Source: Winogradskyella ouciana
GTDB lineage: Bacteria > Bacteroidota > Bacteroidia > Flavobacteriales > Flavobacteriaceae
Reading direction: 5' to 3'
Length of the DNA: 64,000 bases
Assembly (NCBI RefSeq): GCF_009709615.1
Contig: NZ_WJYA01000005.1
Location: 488,250 to 552,249, forward strand
The notes under the pieces were generated by a model, which did no database searches, was not told the DNA's origin, and saw nothing but the letters and a program-made list of their open reading frames with translations. Both the position numbers and the translations under genes were made by a program. This document shows, piece after piece, positions 1-8,972 of this stretch (its first letter is position 1; every line of letters begins with the position of its first letter).

Positions 1-1
1 G

Positions 2-1027
2 ATTAAGCTTGGAAGACTTTCTGGCATTGTGGCACATTATGTACCTAAATACCTTCAAAAAAACAGACTGCCTAGCTTAAAAACCAATTGTATTGAAGAT
101 TGGGAAACTAAAGTAAACGCCATCGTTGAAGAAACTATTGACGAAGACATGACGGTTATTTCAGGGATACCGTCATGGGTGCAAATGTATTTTGAAAAGT
201 TGATAGAAAAGAGAGGAAACAAGGTGGGCGAAATTTTCAAAAACTTTAATTTATTCATATTTGGAGGCGTTAATTATGAGCCATATAAAGCTAAATTCGA
301 AAACCTAATAGGGAGAAAGGTTGATAGTATAGAACTATATCCTGCAAGTGAAGGCTTTTTTGCATTTCAAGACAAGCAAAATGAAAAAGGGATGCTCTTA
401 CAATTAGACTCCGGTATATTTTATGAGTTTGTTGAAGCTGAACATTTCTTTAGTGACAATCCGGAACGAATAACAATAAAAGATGTAAAACTTGGCGTTA
501 ACTACGTTATGATTATCTCTACAACAGCTGGACTTTGGGCGTATAATGTTGGAGATACAGTGCAGTTCATGTCACTAAAACCTTATAGACTTATTGTTAG
601 TGGCAGAATAAAACACTTTATTTCTGCTTTTGGAGAACACGTTATAGGGAAGGAAGTTGAACAAGCCCTAAAAGAAGCTACAGAAAATACATCAATTACT
701 GTTAATGAATTTACTGTAGCACCTCAAATTAACCCAGAGGAGGGGCTACCTTATCACGAATGGTTTATTGAGTATGAAAATGAACCTGAAAACAAAGCTA
801 AATTTATAGAAGATTTAGAGCAATCGCTTCAAAAACAAAACAGCTATTATCTAGATTTAATAAAAGGAAAGGTCTTGCAACCCTTAAAGATTACTAGAGT
901 AAAGAAAGATGGTTTCAAAACCTATATGAAATCCATAGGAAAACTAGGTGGACAAAATAAAATCCCAAGATTATCCAATGATAGAAAAGTAGCTGATAAA
1001 ATATACGAACTTCAATTAACTAAATAA
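2..1027 (+). CDS. GH3-family acyl-adenylating enzyme, C-terminal part (cut by window edge)
   Basis: The reading frame is open from base 2, so the true start lies before the window; the GTG at 29 is only an internal codon. About 340 residues are visible of a family that is usually near 500. Segments typical of GH3 auxin-responsive-promoter-like proteins are present: the YPASEGFFAFQ block, the TTAGLWAYNVGDTVQF block and the VSGRIKHFISAFGEHV block. The family belongs to the ANL adenylating superfamily and joins acids to amines or amino acids through acyl-AMP. The bacterial substrate is unknown. It heads the polysaccharide locus, but its link to it is only positional. Family assignment is firm, function is not. 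Confidence 0.85.
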   Translation: MKLGRLSGIVAHYVPKYLQKNRLPSLKTNCIEDWETKVNAIVEETIDEDMTVISGIPSWVQMYFEKLIEKRGNKVGEIFKNFNLFIFGGVNYEPYKAKFENLIGRKVDSIELYPASEGFFAFQDKQNEKGMLLQLDSGIFYEFVEAEHFFSDNPERITIKDVKLGVNYVMIISTTAGLWAYNVGDTVQFMSLKPYRLIVSGRIKHFISAFGEHVIGKEVEQALKEATENTSITVNEFTVAPQINPEEGLPYHEWFIEYENEPENKAKFIEDLEQSLQKQNSYYLDLIKGKVLQPLKITRVKKDGFKTYMKSIGKLGGQNKIPRLSNDRKVADKIYELQLTK

Positions 1028-1030
1028 CTC

Positions 1031-1038
1031 TATATTTG
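1031..1038 (+). promoter_or_regulatory. Bacteroidota -7 element (TATATTTG)
   Basis: TATATTTG matches the TAnnTTTG -7 consensus and sits 16 bp before the ATG at 1055, a distance similar to other candidates in this window. No TTG was found at the expected -33 position, so this is a half-supported promoter. Confidence 0.4.
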
Positions 1039-1054
1039 TAGGTTAAAATAATGT

Positions 1055-2746
1055 ATGAGCACAGTTAAGAAAAAACACGAAAGAACTAGAGCGCAAGAAA
1101 GCTCAAATGCAATTGAGCGTATGTATATAACCATGCGGCATTTGTTTAATCGTGGATTTTATAAACCAATGGGAGTTTCGGGCGAAACTTTACGTGAGGC
1201 ATTGTTGTTGTTACGTCCAGAAATCTACGGTTCTATTGCCGATGAAAAAGCAGAAATAGAGGGTTTACTTTATGTTATTGATCGTTTACCTCGAGGCATA
1301 GAAGAGTGCACGTTCATAAACCTAACAAGTGATGAAGGCTATACCAACTCACATTTTAAGCCTATAATCCCACCAAAACGAAGACGAAATTGCTATCGTA
1401 TAGACGATGAGCAAATGAATATTGAAATAACAAGAGGTCGTTCAGAAATCTACGACATTTTAACACATCTTACATTTTTGTTTGTAGAGTCTCACAAAAT
1501 AAGTAAGCGGATTATTATTAATGAAGAGGGAGCTACGGTAAGAGACTGGCAGAAGTTAGAGAGTGCTGTTTTGTCAACTAAGAAATTAACGCAAAAAGAG
1601 CGCGAAATTGCCATTACCCATACCGCAAATATTTTAGGGAGAACTTTCAATGAATTAACTGAAGCATATCCTAAGTTTGCGACAGAGAGTCAACCAGAAC
1701 GCTTATTGCACATTGTTTATTGGTTAGGTAAGTTGGCAATTGAGGAGGTTATAAACGGGAATAAAAGAACCATAACTTTTAGCCCAGTTTTAAGAGAACG
1801 TCTGGGCCATCATATCCATGGTGAAGTATGGGCAGACAATATCAAAGAGATATTAAATAAGCACGGGCTATTAGAGCGACCGATACATATTATTAGCGCA
1901 AACATGCACAGCGTTATGAATTCTATTTTCGCGAAAGGTACTCTTAAGGGTGCTGATTCCAAAAAAGACATTTTTGAGGTTTACGAAACTCTAAGCAACT
2001 CAAAAAGTGTTGCAATGCGCAATAAAGTAGAGAAATCTGCGTTGCAGAACGGAATGATCTACATAAAGGACACGTCTGGAACCAACATAGATGTCCAAAT
2101 TTTTGATACAGATAAAATAGATTTTTCTAATACAGACTTTGAGTATTCACAATCCAATAAGGATGACAAAGCTGTAATTTTTGTTATGGACTATGCGTTT
2201 GGAGAACAAGCGTACGAGACTATGGATGAATTTCTAAAACCGATAAAGGTCAATGGCAAAAAAGTTCATTTAGATGTTAAATCCATATCCATTATGGGTA
2301 AGGCAGGTATTTTAGAGGGAGGCAAAGGAGATGTTATGATTCCTTCGGCACATATTTTTGAAGGCACAGCTGACAATTACCCATTTAAAAACGAACTAAG
2401 TAAAAACGATTTAGTAGATTGCGGAGTTGATGTTTATGAAGGTACAATGGTTACGGTATTAGGCACTTCCTTGCAGAATAAAGAAATTTTAAAATTCTTT
2501 AAAAAATCCACATGGAATGTCATTGGTTTAGAAATGGAAGGAGCACATTATCAAAAAGCGATACAAGCGGCATCAAGAGTAAGAGGCAGTATAAATGAAG
2601 ATGTAAAAGTAAGATATGCTTATTATGCTAGTGACAACCCACTAGAGACTGGAAGCACATTGGCTTCAGGAGGTTTAGGAGCATCGGGTGTTAAACCAAC
2701 ATACGTCATAACAAAAAAAATACTAGAACAAATATTTAATTCTTAA
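1055..2746 (+). CDS. Conserved Bacteroidota protein (DUF6909-like) with nucleoside-phosphorylase-like C-terminus
   Basis: This 563-residue soluble protein has no signal peptide. I recognise it as a conserved flavobacterial family that, from memory, is called DUF6909. The N-terminal half is helical and charged (REALLLLRPEIYG, RGRSEIYDILTHLTFLF). The C-terminal third has GKAGILEGGKGDVMIPSAH followed by a VIGLEMEGAHY segment. That spacing recalls the purine/uridine phosphorylase fold, where a GDhhIP strand precedes an h-ME/DMEg motif that holds the ribose. That link is inference from the motifs. The gene starts 28 bp after the GH3 gene and ends 3 bp before the next, so it is probably co-transcribed onward. 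Actual function unknown. Confidence 0.65.
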   Translation: MSTVKKKHERTRAQESSNAIERMYITMRHLFNRGFYKPMGVSGETLREALLLLRPEIYGSIADEKAEIEGLLYVIDRLPRGIEECTFINLTSDEGYTNSHFKPIIPPKRRRNCYRIDDEQMNIEITRGRSEIYDILTHLTFLFVESHKISKRIIINEEGATVRDWQKLESAVLSTKKLTQKEREIAITHTANILGRTFNELTEAYPKFATESQPERLLHIVYWLGKLAIEEVINGNKRTITFSPVLRERLGHHIHGEVWADNIKEILNKHGLLERPIHIISANMHSVMNSIFAKGTLKGADSKKDIFEVYETLSNSKSVAMRNKVEKSALQNGMIYIKDTSGTNIDVQIFDTDKIDFSNTDFEYSQSNKDDKAVIFVMDYAFGEQAYETMDEFLKPIKVNGKKVHLDVKSISIMGKAGILEGGKGDVMIPSAHIFEGTADNYPFKNELSKNDLVDCGVDVYEGTMVTVLGTSLQNKEILKFFKKSTWNVIGLEMEGAHYQKAIQAASRVRGSINEDVKVRYAYYASDNPLETGSTLASGGLGASGVKPTYVITKKILEQIFNS

Positions 2747-2749
2747 TTC

Positions 2750-3802
2750 ATGAGTGATAAATTACCTGAAAACACAAAAACTGAGGAAGTAGATTTAGGG
2801 CAATTATTTAATGTCATTGGCAGATTGTTTGAAAAGTTATTTTTGTTTATTGGCAAAATCCTCAAAGGACTATTTTCTATCTTAATCTATGCTCTAAAAC
2901 CTATTGTAAATAATTTTAAAGTAATAGCCATTGCTCTTATGGCTGCAGCTGTTATTGGGTTTTTTGCGGAAAAATTTAAAAAACCGGTTTACACTTCGAG
3001 TATGCTAGTTAAACCTTATTTTGACTCTAAATACCAATTAGCAAATAATGTCAATTATTTTAATGCTTTAATAGGTTCTGAAAATTTAAAAGAATTGTCT
3101 TCTGTATTTGAAATTGACACTACAACAGCCTCTGAGTTAATGGGCTTTGATATTGAAATAGGACCTGAAACAGGTAATGATTTACTTAAAGAATATAACG
3201 ATTATATAAAACAAATAGACAGTACGCTAGCAAAAGACATGACCTATGAAGAATATGTGGATAATAGGGATATTTTAAGCGGTAGTATTTTTTCTATAAA
3301 AGCTAAATCTAAGGCTAGTGATATTTTTACAAGTTTAGAAAGGGGCTTTGTAAAAACATTCGAGAATGAATATTCAGAGAAGCTAAAAGAAATAAGGGAT
3401 AAATCTATTGAGATAAAAACTAGAGCTTATAAAAGCGAATTGAAACGAATAGATAGTCTGCAAAAAATATATTTCGATGTTCTTACAACAGAATCCGAAA
3501 GTGATAAAGTATCAATTGGCCTTAACGGTATGATACCTTTAACCAATCAAAAAACAACAACAAGAGAGTACGAATTATTTCAGAAAGAAATGGTAATAAG
3601 AGACTCTCTTAAAATACTTGAGCAAGAATTAATTAAAAACAATGATTTTTATGACATTTTATCTGGCTTTGAAGATGTTGGAACCATAGAAAAAAGTTTC
3701 CTAGAAAGATACACCATTCTTTTTCCTGCTTTAACAATGCTATTTATAATATTAGGCTACATAATGCTTAAAACATTTCAATACATAAAAAACTATGAGT
3801 AA
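2750..3802 (+). CDS. Wzz-like two-TM polysaccharide membrane protein
   Basis: The 350-residue protein has a hydrophobic segment near residues 56-74 (VIAIALMAAAVIGFF), a long polar region with helical character, and a second membrane segment near 322-342 (ILFPALTMLFIILGYIML). This two-TM layout with a large periplasmic loop is that of Wzz/chain-length determinants, and it lies directly before rfbB. The first 50 residues are amphipathic and hydrophobic as well. The usual Wzz N-terminal signature is weak, so the family call is an inference from topology and context. It overlaps rfbB by 8 bp, which argues for translational coupling in one operon. Confidence 0.5.
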   Translation: MSDKLPENTKTEEVDLGQLFNVIGRLFEKLFLFIGKILKGLFSILIYALKPIVNNFKVIAIALMAAAVIGFFAEKFKKPVYTSSMLVKPYFDSKYQLANNVNYFNALIGSENLKELSSVFEIDTTTASELMGFDIEIGPETGNDLLKEYNDYIKQIDSTLAKDMTYEEYVDNRDILSGSIFSIKAKSKASDIFTSLERGFVKTFENEYSEKLKEIRDKSIEIKTRAYKSELKRIDSLQKIYFDVLTTESESDKVSIGLNGMIPLTNQKTTTREYELFQKEMVIRDSLKILEQELIKNNDFYDILSGFEDVGTIEKSFLERYTILFPALTMLFIILGYIMLKTFQYIKNYE

Positions 3803-4814
3803 AGAGCAAACAATACTAATTACAGGTGGTGCTGGTTTTATTGGCTCAAATTTTATTTTCTATTTGCTAAAAGAGCGAGAAAACATCAATATTGTTAATT
3901 TAGATAAGCTCACCTACGCAGGCGAGCTTTCTAATTTAAAACAATTACAAAACCATAAAAACTATAGTTTTGTAAAGGGAGATATATGCGATAGAGAATT
4001 GGTTAATGAACTTTTCAAAAAACACAGCTTCTCTGGAGTCATTCATTTTGCTGCCGAGTCTCATGTAGACAATTCAATTAGCAATCCAGATGCTTTTATA
4101 AAAACAAATATAGAAGGCACCTTTAATCTACTTAATATAGCTAAAACCTTTTGGATGGACGCCCCCTTTAAACCCAAATCAGGTTTTGTAAGCAATAGGT
4201 TTCATCATATTTCTACAGACGAGGTTTATGGCACCCTAGGGGAAACAGGGCTTTTTACAGAAGAAACACCCTACGCTCCCAACAGTCCTTATAGCGCCTC
4301 TAAGGCATCATCAGACTTTATTGTTAGGAGTTATTTCCATACGTATGGCATGAACGTAGTTACTACAAATTGCAGTAACAACTATGGACCAAAACAGCAT
4401 GATGAGAAATTAATACCAACAATTATAAGAAAAGCTATCAGTGGAGAAAACATTCCTATATATGGTGATGGAAAAAATATAAGAGATTGGTTGTATGTAG
4501 AAGACCATTGTAGAGGAATTGATTTGGTTTTTCAAAAAGGAAGAAAAGGAGAAACCTACAATATTGGAGGAAAGAATGAAAGAGATAATCTTTATATAGC
4601 CCATAAGATCTGTGAAATCCTAGACAGTATCAAACCGAAAAAAGAACCATATTCTAAACAAATAACCTTTGTAAAGGATAGACCTGGACATGATTTTAGA
4701 TATGCTATTGATGCCTCAAAGATTGAAAGTGAATTAGGCTGGGAAGCAAAAGAGAATTTTGAAACAGGAATAGAAAAAACCATACACTGGTACTTAGATA
4801 AATACGAAAACTAA
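3795..4814 (+). CDS. rfbB: dTDP-glucose 4,6-dehydratase
   Basis: This enzyme converts dTDP-glucose to dTDP-4-keto-6-deoxyglucose, the second step of dTDP-L-rhamnose synthesis, in the cytoplasm. The 339-residue protein is full length for the family. Visible are the NAD-binding TGGAGFIG (residues 10-17), the catalytic TDE triad (141-143) in the HISTDEVYG context, and the YxxxK pair Tyr166/Lys170 in SPYSASK. It overlaps the preceding gene by 8 bp and shares TAATG with rfbA. The order B-A-C-D with overlaps of a few bases shows a single operon. Identification is secure. Confidence 0.96.
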   Translation: MSKEQTILITGGAGFIGSNFIFYLLKERENINIVNLDKLTYAGELSNLKQLQNHKNYSFVKGDICDRELVNELFKKHSFSGVIHFAAESHVDNSISNPDAFIKTNIEGTFNLLNIAKTFWMDAPFKPKSGFVSNRFHHISTDEVYGTLGETGLFTEETPYAPNSPYSASKASSDFIVRSYFHTYGMNVVTTNCSNNYGPKQHDEKLIPTIIRKAISGENIPIYGDGKNIRDWLYVEDHCRGIDLVFQKGRKGETYNIGGKNERDNLYIAHKICEILDSIKPKKEPYSKQITFVKDRPGHDFRYAIDASKIESELGWEAKENFETGIEKTIHWYLDKYEN

Positions 4815-5677
4815 TGAAAGGGATAGTTCTAGCGGGCGGATCAGGTACAAGATTGCATCCATTAACTTTAGCCATAAGTAAACAACTTATGCCGATTTAT
4901 GACAAGCCTATGATTTATTATCCCGTATCTACGCTTATGTGGTCTGGGATAAAGGACATACTTATAATTTCTACACCAGAGGATCTTCCACTATTTGAAA
5001 AGTTATTGGGAGATGGTAAAAAGTATGGCTGTAATTTTCAATATGCAGTACAGGAAGAACCCAAAGGTCTTGCTGAAGCTTTTATCATAGGAGAAGATTT
5101 TATAGGAAAGGATAAAGTTGCTTTAATCCTTGGAGATAACATTTTTTACGGTACAGGCTTATCAGAATTACTTCAACAAAACAATAATCCCGACGGTGGA
5201 ATTATTTACGCCTATCATGTACACGACCCAGAGCGCTACGGAGTTGTTGAGTTTGATAAAAACGGTACAGTGGTGTCGATTGAAGAAAAGCCCATGAAGC
5301 CAAAATCTAACTATGCAGTTCCAGGAATATATTTTTACGATAACTCAGTAGTAGAAATAGCAAAAAACATAAAACCAAGTAAAAGAGGAGAATTAGAAAT
5401 TACCGATGTTAACAAAACGTATTTAGAGAAGGGGAAACTAAAAGTAAGTGTTTTAGATAAAGGTACAGCTTGGCTAGATACAGGCACGTTTAATTCACTG
5501 ATGCAAGCTTCACAGTTTGTCCAGGTAATAGAAGAACGACAGGGTTTAAAAATTGGAGCTATTGAAGAGGCAGCGTACAAAATGGGTTTTATAGATAAGG
5601 CGCAATTCAAAAAAGTTGCAAAAACCCTAACCAAAAGCGGTTACGGCAAGCACCTCCTGAGTTTACTGGCTGAATAA
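4814..5677 (+). CDS. rfbA: Glucose-1-phosphate thymidylyltransferase
   Basis: This enzyme makes dTDP-glucose from dTTP and glucose-1-phosphate, the first step toward dTDP-L-rhamnose. The 287-residue protein has the nucleotidyltransferase signature GGSGTRL (residues 8-14), the ILGDNIFYG metal/substrate segment, the EEKP motif and the AWLDTGT motif near residue 220. Length matches short-form RmlA. The start codon overlaps the rfbB stop (TAATG) and rfbC begins 1 bp after its stop, so translation is probably coupled. Feedback by dTDP-rhamnose is known for the family. Confidence 0.96.
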   Translation: MKGIVLAGGSGTRLHPLTLAISKQLMPIYDKPMIYYPVSTLMWSGIKDILIISTPEDLPLFEKLLGDGKKYGCNFQYAVQEEPKGLAEAFIIGEDFIGKDKVALILGDNIFYGTGLSELLQQNNNPDGGIIYAYHVHDPERYGVVEFDKNGTVVSIEEKPMKPKSNYAVPGIYFYDNSVVEIAKNIKPSKRGELEITDVNKTYLEKGKLKVSVLDKGTAWLDTGTFNSLMQASQFVQVIEERQGLKIGAIEEAAYKMGFIDKAQFKKVAKTLTKSGYGKHLLSLLAE

Positions 5678-5678
5678 T

Positions 5679-6224
5679 ATGATTATAAAAGAAACAAAAT
5701 TAAAAGGGTGTTATACACTACAACCAAAAGTGTTTGAAGATAAAAGGGGCTATTTTATAGAGAGCTACAATGAAAACGTATTTAAAAAAGCCCTTGGAAA
5801 GAACAATAACTTTGTTCAAGATAACGAATCCCAATCCTCTAAAGGTGTTTTAAGGGGTCTCCACTACCAAACAGGTGAGTTTGCACAAGCAAAATTGGTC
5901 AGGGTTATTAAAGGTAAAGTGTTGGACATTGCAGTTGATTTGAGACAAAACTCCTTAACTTTTGGCGAACACGTCTCAGCAATTCTATCTGAAGAAAACA
6001 AAACTCAACTTTTTATACCTCGAGGCTTTGCCCATGGGTTTTTGGTCTTAGAGGATAATACTATTTTTAGTTACAAATGTGATAATTTTTATAACAAAGA
6101 ATCAGAAACAGGGGTAATATACAATGACAAAGATTTAAATATAGACTGGAAATACCCAGAGTCTGAATTAATTCTCTCAGAGAAAGACTTGCTTTTACCA
6201 TCTTTTAAAAACGCTAAATTATGA
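5679..6224 (+). CDS. rfbC: dTDP-4-dehydrorhamnose 3,5-epimerase
   Basis: This cupin enzyme epimerises C3 and C5 of dTDP-4-keto-6-deoxyglucose, the third step to dTDP-L-rhamnose. The 181-residue protein shows the RGLHYQ segment carrying the catalytic His, the VLDIAVDLR strand with the paired Asp, and FIPRGFAHGFLVL. The length is normal for RmlC. It ends in ATGA shared with rfbD. It is flanked by the other three rhamnose genes, which fixes the assignment. Confidence 0.96.
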   Translation: MIIKETKLKGCYTLQPKVFEDKRGYFIESYNENVFKKALGKNNNFVQDNESQSSKGVLRGLHYQTGEFAQAKLVRVIKGKVLDIAVDLRQNSLTFGEHVSAILSEENKTQLFIPRGFAHGFLVLEDNTIFSYKCDNFYNKESETGVIYNDKDLNIDWKYPESELILSEKDLLLPSFKNAKL

Positions 6225-7072
6225 AGCGGATAGCTGTCTTAGGTGCTAACGGGCAATTAGGCCAGACACTAAATTCTTTAGTTGATAAAGAGCCAGACAG
6301 TTATAGCTTTTACTCAAAAGAGGATGTTGACATAACTGATAAGGAGTCAATTAGCACTCTTTTTAATAAGAATGATTTTGATTTTTGTGTCAATTGTGCC
6401 GCCTTTACAAATGTTGAGTTGGCAGAAAAAAACGTTGACCAAGCTTTTTTAGTAAATGCAGAAGGAGCAAAGAATATTGCAGAGGTTTGCCAGTCAAAAA
6501 ATATAAAATTAGTTCACATTTCTACGGATTATGTTTTTGACGGAAAAAAAAGAGAACCATACACTACAAAAGACAAAACCGATCCAATAAACCAGTACGG
6601 TAGGTCTAAACTTAAAGGCGAACTCTATATTAAGGAAACAATAAAAGAGCATTACATTATAAGAACGTCTTGGCTTTATTCTCTATTTGGCAAAAATTTT
6701 CTCAAAACCATTGTCAACAAAACAAAACAAAATGTAGAGTTAAAAATTACAACTGAAGAACAAGGTACACCCACAAGCTGTTTGGATCTCTCAAGGTTTA
6801 TTATTTATCTAATCAAATCACACGATATTCATTACGGAATCTACCACTTCTCGGCCAAAGGGAAAACAACTTGGTACGGTTTTGCAAAAGAAATAGTAAA
6901 GCATTTTAACTCAAAGAAAACTGCAAATATTTTTTCTGTAGACAGTTATAAAACCATAGCTAAGCGACCTAAATATAGCGTTTTAGACATTTTAGAAACG
7001 GAAAAAGTATATAGAAACCTAAATGAATGGCAAGAAAGCCTAAAAGCCATGATAGAAGAATTAAAGATATAG
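6221..7072 (+). CDS. rfbD: dTDP-4-dehydrorhamnose reductase
   Basis: This enzyme performs the last, NAD(P)H-dependent step of dTDP-L-rhamnose synthesis. The 283-residue protein begins MKRIAVLGANGQLGQTL with the GxxGxxG nucleotide-binding motif, has VHISTDYVFDG and an YGRSKLKGE segment holding the Tyr and Lys of the active site, and a PTSCLDLSRF segment. It overlaps rfbC by 4 bp and is followed after 26 bp by cysQ, so the rhamnose and sulfate genes may share a transcript. Confidence 0.96.
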   Translation: MKRIAVLGANGQLGQTLNSLVDKEPDSYSFYSKEDVDITDKESISTLFNKNDFDFCVNCAAFTNVELAEKNVDQAFLVNAEGAKNIAEVCQSKNIKLVHISTDYVFDGKKREPYTTKDKTDPINQYGRSKLKGELYIKETIKEHYIIRTSWLYSLFGKNFLKTIVNKTKQNVELKITTEEQGTPTSCLDLSRFIIYLIKSHDIHYGIYHFSAKGKTTWYGFAKEIVKHFNSKKTANIFSVDSYKTIAKRPKYSVLDILETEKVYRNLNEWQESLKAMIEELKI

Positions 7073-7098
7073 ATTTAACTGATAATAAAAGAATTAAT

Positions 7099-7905
7099 AT
7101 GATTAATATACTCGAAAATAAGAAAATAATGACAGCCATCAAAGCATCCTTAGATGCGGGAAAAGTTATCATGCAGGTTTACGACACTTCGTTTAATGTT
7201 GAAATAAAAGATGACAAATCGCCATTAACAGAAGCTGATAAAAAAGCCAATGAAGTGATTAATTCATATTTAATAGATACTGAAATTCCTATTATTAGTG
7301 AAGAAAATAAACAAATTGACTACTCCATTAGAAAAGACTGGAGCACTTGTTGGATTGTAGACCCAGTAGATGGGACCAAGGAATTTATAAAAAGGAACGG
7401 TGAATTTACAGTAAACATAGCTTTGGTTGAAAGTGGGAGGCCAATATTAGGCGTGATTTATGTGCCAACTATAAAACGATTATATTTTGCAAATGTAGAG
7501 GAGAAAAATGCTTATTCCGCAGATCTAACATCTCATGATTCATCTATAGACACAGTAGGTGCAAACGCAAAGCCACTAAAGCCAAAAACCTCTTCAAATT
7601 CGGTTGAAGTCGTCGGAAGCCGCTCTCATATGAGCCAAGAAACCCTGGATTTTGTTGAAAATATTAGATCATCTGGAAAGGAGGTAAGCATAGTTTCCAA
7701 AGGAAGCTCATTAAAGTTTTGCCTTGTTGCTGAAGGCAAAGCTGATGTTTACCCAAGATTTGCACCGACTATGGAGTGGGACACAGCTGCTGGTCAAGCC
7801 ATTTGTAATGCCGTAGGCATTAATGTGATTTCTCAAGCTACTAAAGAACCGCTTCTTTACAATAAGGAAAACTTACTAAACCCTTGGTTTGTAGCCTCAA
7901 AATAA
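7099..7905 (+). CDS. cysQ: 3'(2'),5'-bisphosphate nucleotidase
   Basis: The enzyme removes the 3'-phosphate of PAP (and PAPS), clearing the by-product of PAPS-dependent sulfotransfer or reduction. It belongs to the inositol monophosphatase superfamily. The metal motif WIVDPVDGTKEF (DPVDGT at residues 88-93) and the second motif EWDTAAGQAI are intact. I chose ATG 7099 (268 residues): an open frame runs back to 7027 but would overlap rfbD and adds only charged residues absent from the family. A second ATG at 7129 is possible. Its stop overlaps the next start as TAATG. Confidence 0.93.
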   Translation: MINILENKKIMTAIKASLDAGKVIMQVYDTSFNVEIKDDKSPLTEADKKANEVINSYLIDTEIPIISEENKQIDYSIRKDWSTCWIVDPVDGTKEFIKRNGEFTVNIALVESGRPILGVIYVPTIKRLYFANVEEKNAYSADLTSHDSSIDTVGANAKPLKPKTSSNSVEVVGSRSHMSQETLDFVENIRSSGKEVSIVSKGSSLKFCLVAEGKADVYPRFAPTMEWDTAAGQAICNAVGINVISQATKEPLLYNKENLLNPWFVASK

Positions 7906-8333
7906 TGAAGGACCAATCTCACAAGAGACATATTGCCAAAACATTAACATGGAGAATTGTTGGCACTCTGGATACGGTAATACTTTCTTGGATGATTTCT
8001 GGTAGTCCATCAATTGGGTTAAAAATCGGATTTGCAGAGGTTATCACCAAAATGATTTTATATTATTTACATGAACGTACATGGTTTAACATTAACCTAT
8101 CAAAGGATGGCCGAGTACTTGAAAGCCGAAAAAGGCACATAGCCAAAACTTTCACATGGAGATTTATAGGGACATTAGATACCATGTTATTGGCATGGTG
8201 GATTTCAGGGAATCCATTAATTGGTTTAAAGATTGGGTTTGCGGAAGTTTTTTCTAAAATGATTTTATATTATCTTCATGAAAGATTTTGGTATAGGTTC
8301 AATTATGGGCTCACAAATAGAAAAAACAATTAG
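7905..8333 (+). CDS. Membrane protein with two tandem DUF2061 domains
   Basis: Of 142 residues, about 120 form two copies of one unit of roughly 55 residues. Each starts KRHIAKT(L/F)TWR, continues GTLDT with a hydrophobic stretch, then IGLKIGFAEV and ends KMILYYLHER. This is the DUF2061 family of small predicted membrane proteins, here duplicated in tandem. The start at 7905 follows from the TAATG overlap with cysQ; an upstream in-frame TTG at 7884 only adds residues that overlap cysQ. The family often sits in sulfate activation operons as here, which suggests a role in sulfate supply, but no biochemical function is known to me. Confidence 0.88.
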   Translation: MKDQSHKRHIAKTLTWRIVGTLDTVILSWMISGSPSIGLKIGFAEVITKMILYYLHERTWFNINLSKDGRVLESRKRHIAKTFTWRFIGTLDTMLLAWWISGNPLIGLKIGFAEVFSKMILYYLHERFWYRFNYGLTNRKNN

Positions 8334-8369
8334 TCTCTAATAAAGTAAGACCAAATAAAATTCAAATCA

Positions 8370-8972
8370 ATGGAGGAGAATATAACGGCACATTCATATC
8401 AGATATCTCTAAAGGAAAGGATGGCTTTAAATAACCATAAACCCTTATTAATCTGGTTTACTGGTCTTTCAGGATCTGGAAAATCGACTATAGCTAATCT
8501 TGTAGAACATTCTTTATTCAAAAGAGGAATAAAAACATATGCATTAGATGGCGATAACATTAGAAAAGGAATTAATAATGATCTTTCTTTCTCGCCACAA
8601 GACAGAACGGAAAACATTAGACGCATTGCCGAGGTTTCTAAGCTTATGATAGATGCTGGTTTAGTGGTTTTAGCGGCATTCGTGTCCCCAAATAAAAAAG
8701 ACAGACAGGACATTAGAACTATCGTTAAAGATGCTAACTTTGTTGAGATTTATGTAAACACGAGTATTGAAGAGTGTGAGCGTAGGGATGTTAAGGGTTT
8801 ATACAAGAAGGCCAGAGCAGGAGAAATTAAAAACATGACAGGTATTTCTGCTCCTTATGAAGCACCAGACAATCCTGAGATTGAAATAGAAACAGAAAAT
8901 GAACCGATTGAGGATTCGGTAAAACGAATAGTAGATTATATAATACCAAAATTAAAACTCAACAATGAGTAA
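8370..8972 (+). CDS. cysC: Adenylylsulfate (APS) kinase
   Basis: The enzyme phosphorylates APS to PAPS, the universal sulfuryl donor. The 200-residue protein has the P-loop GLSGSGKS (residues 32-39), the DGDNIR motif, the FVSP segment and the GLYKKARAGEIKNMTGI lid region. The length is normal for a stand-alone CysC. It overlaps cysD by 8 bp. No PAPS reductase or sulfite reductase gene is near, so the PAPS may feed sulfotransferases rather than cysteine synthesis; this last point is inference. Confidence 0.95.
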   Translation: MEENITAHSYQISLKERMALNNHKPLLIWFTGLSGSGKSTIANLVEHSLFKRGIKTYALDGDNIRKGINNDLSFSPQDRTENIRRIAEVSKLMIDAGLVVLAAFVSPNKKDRQDIRTIVKDANFVEIYVNTSIEECERRDVKGLYKKARAGEIKNMTGISAPYEAPDNPEIEIETENEPIEDSVKRIVDYIIPKLKLNNE

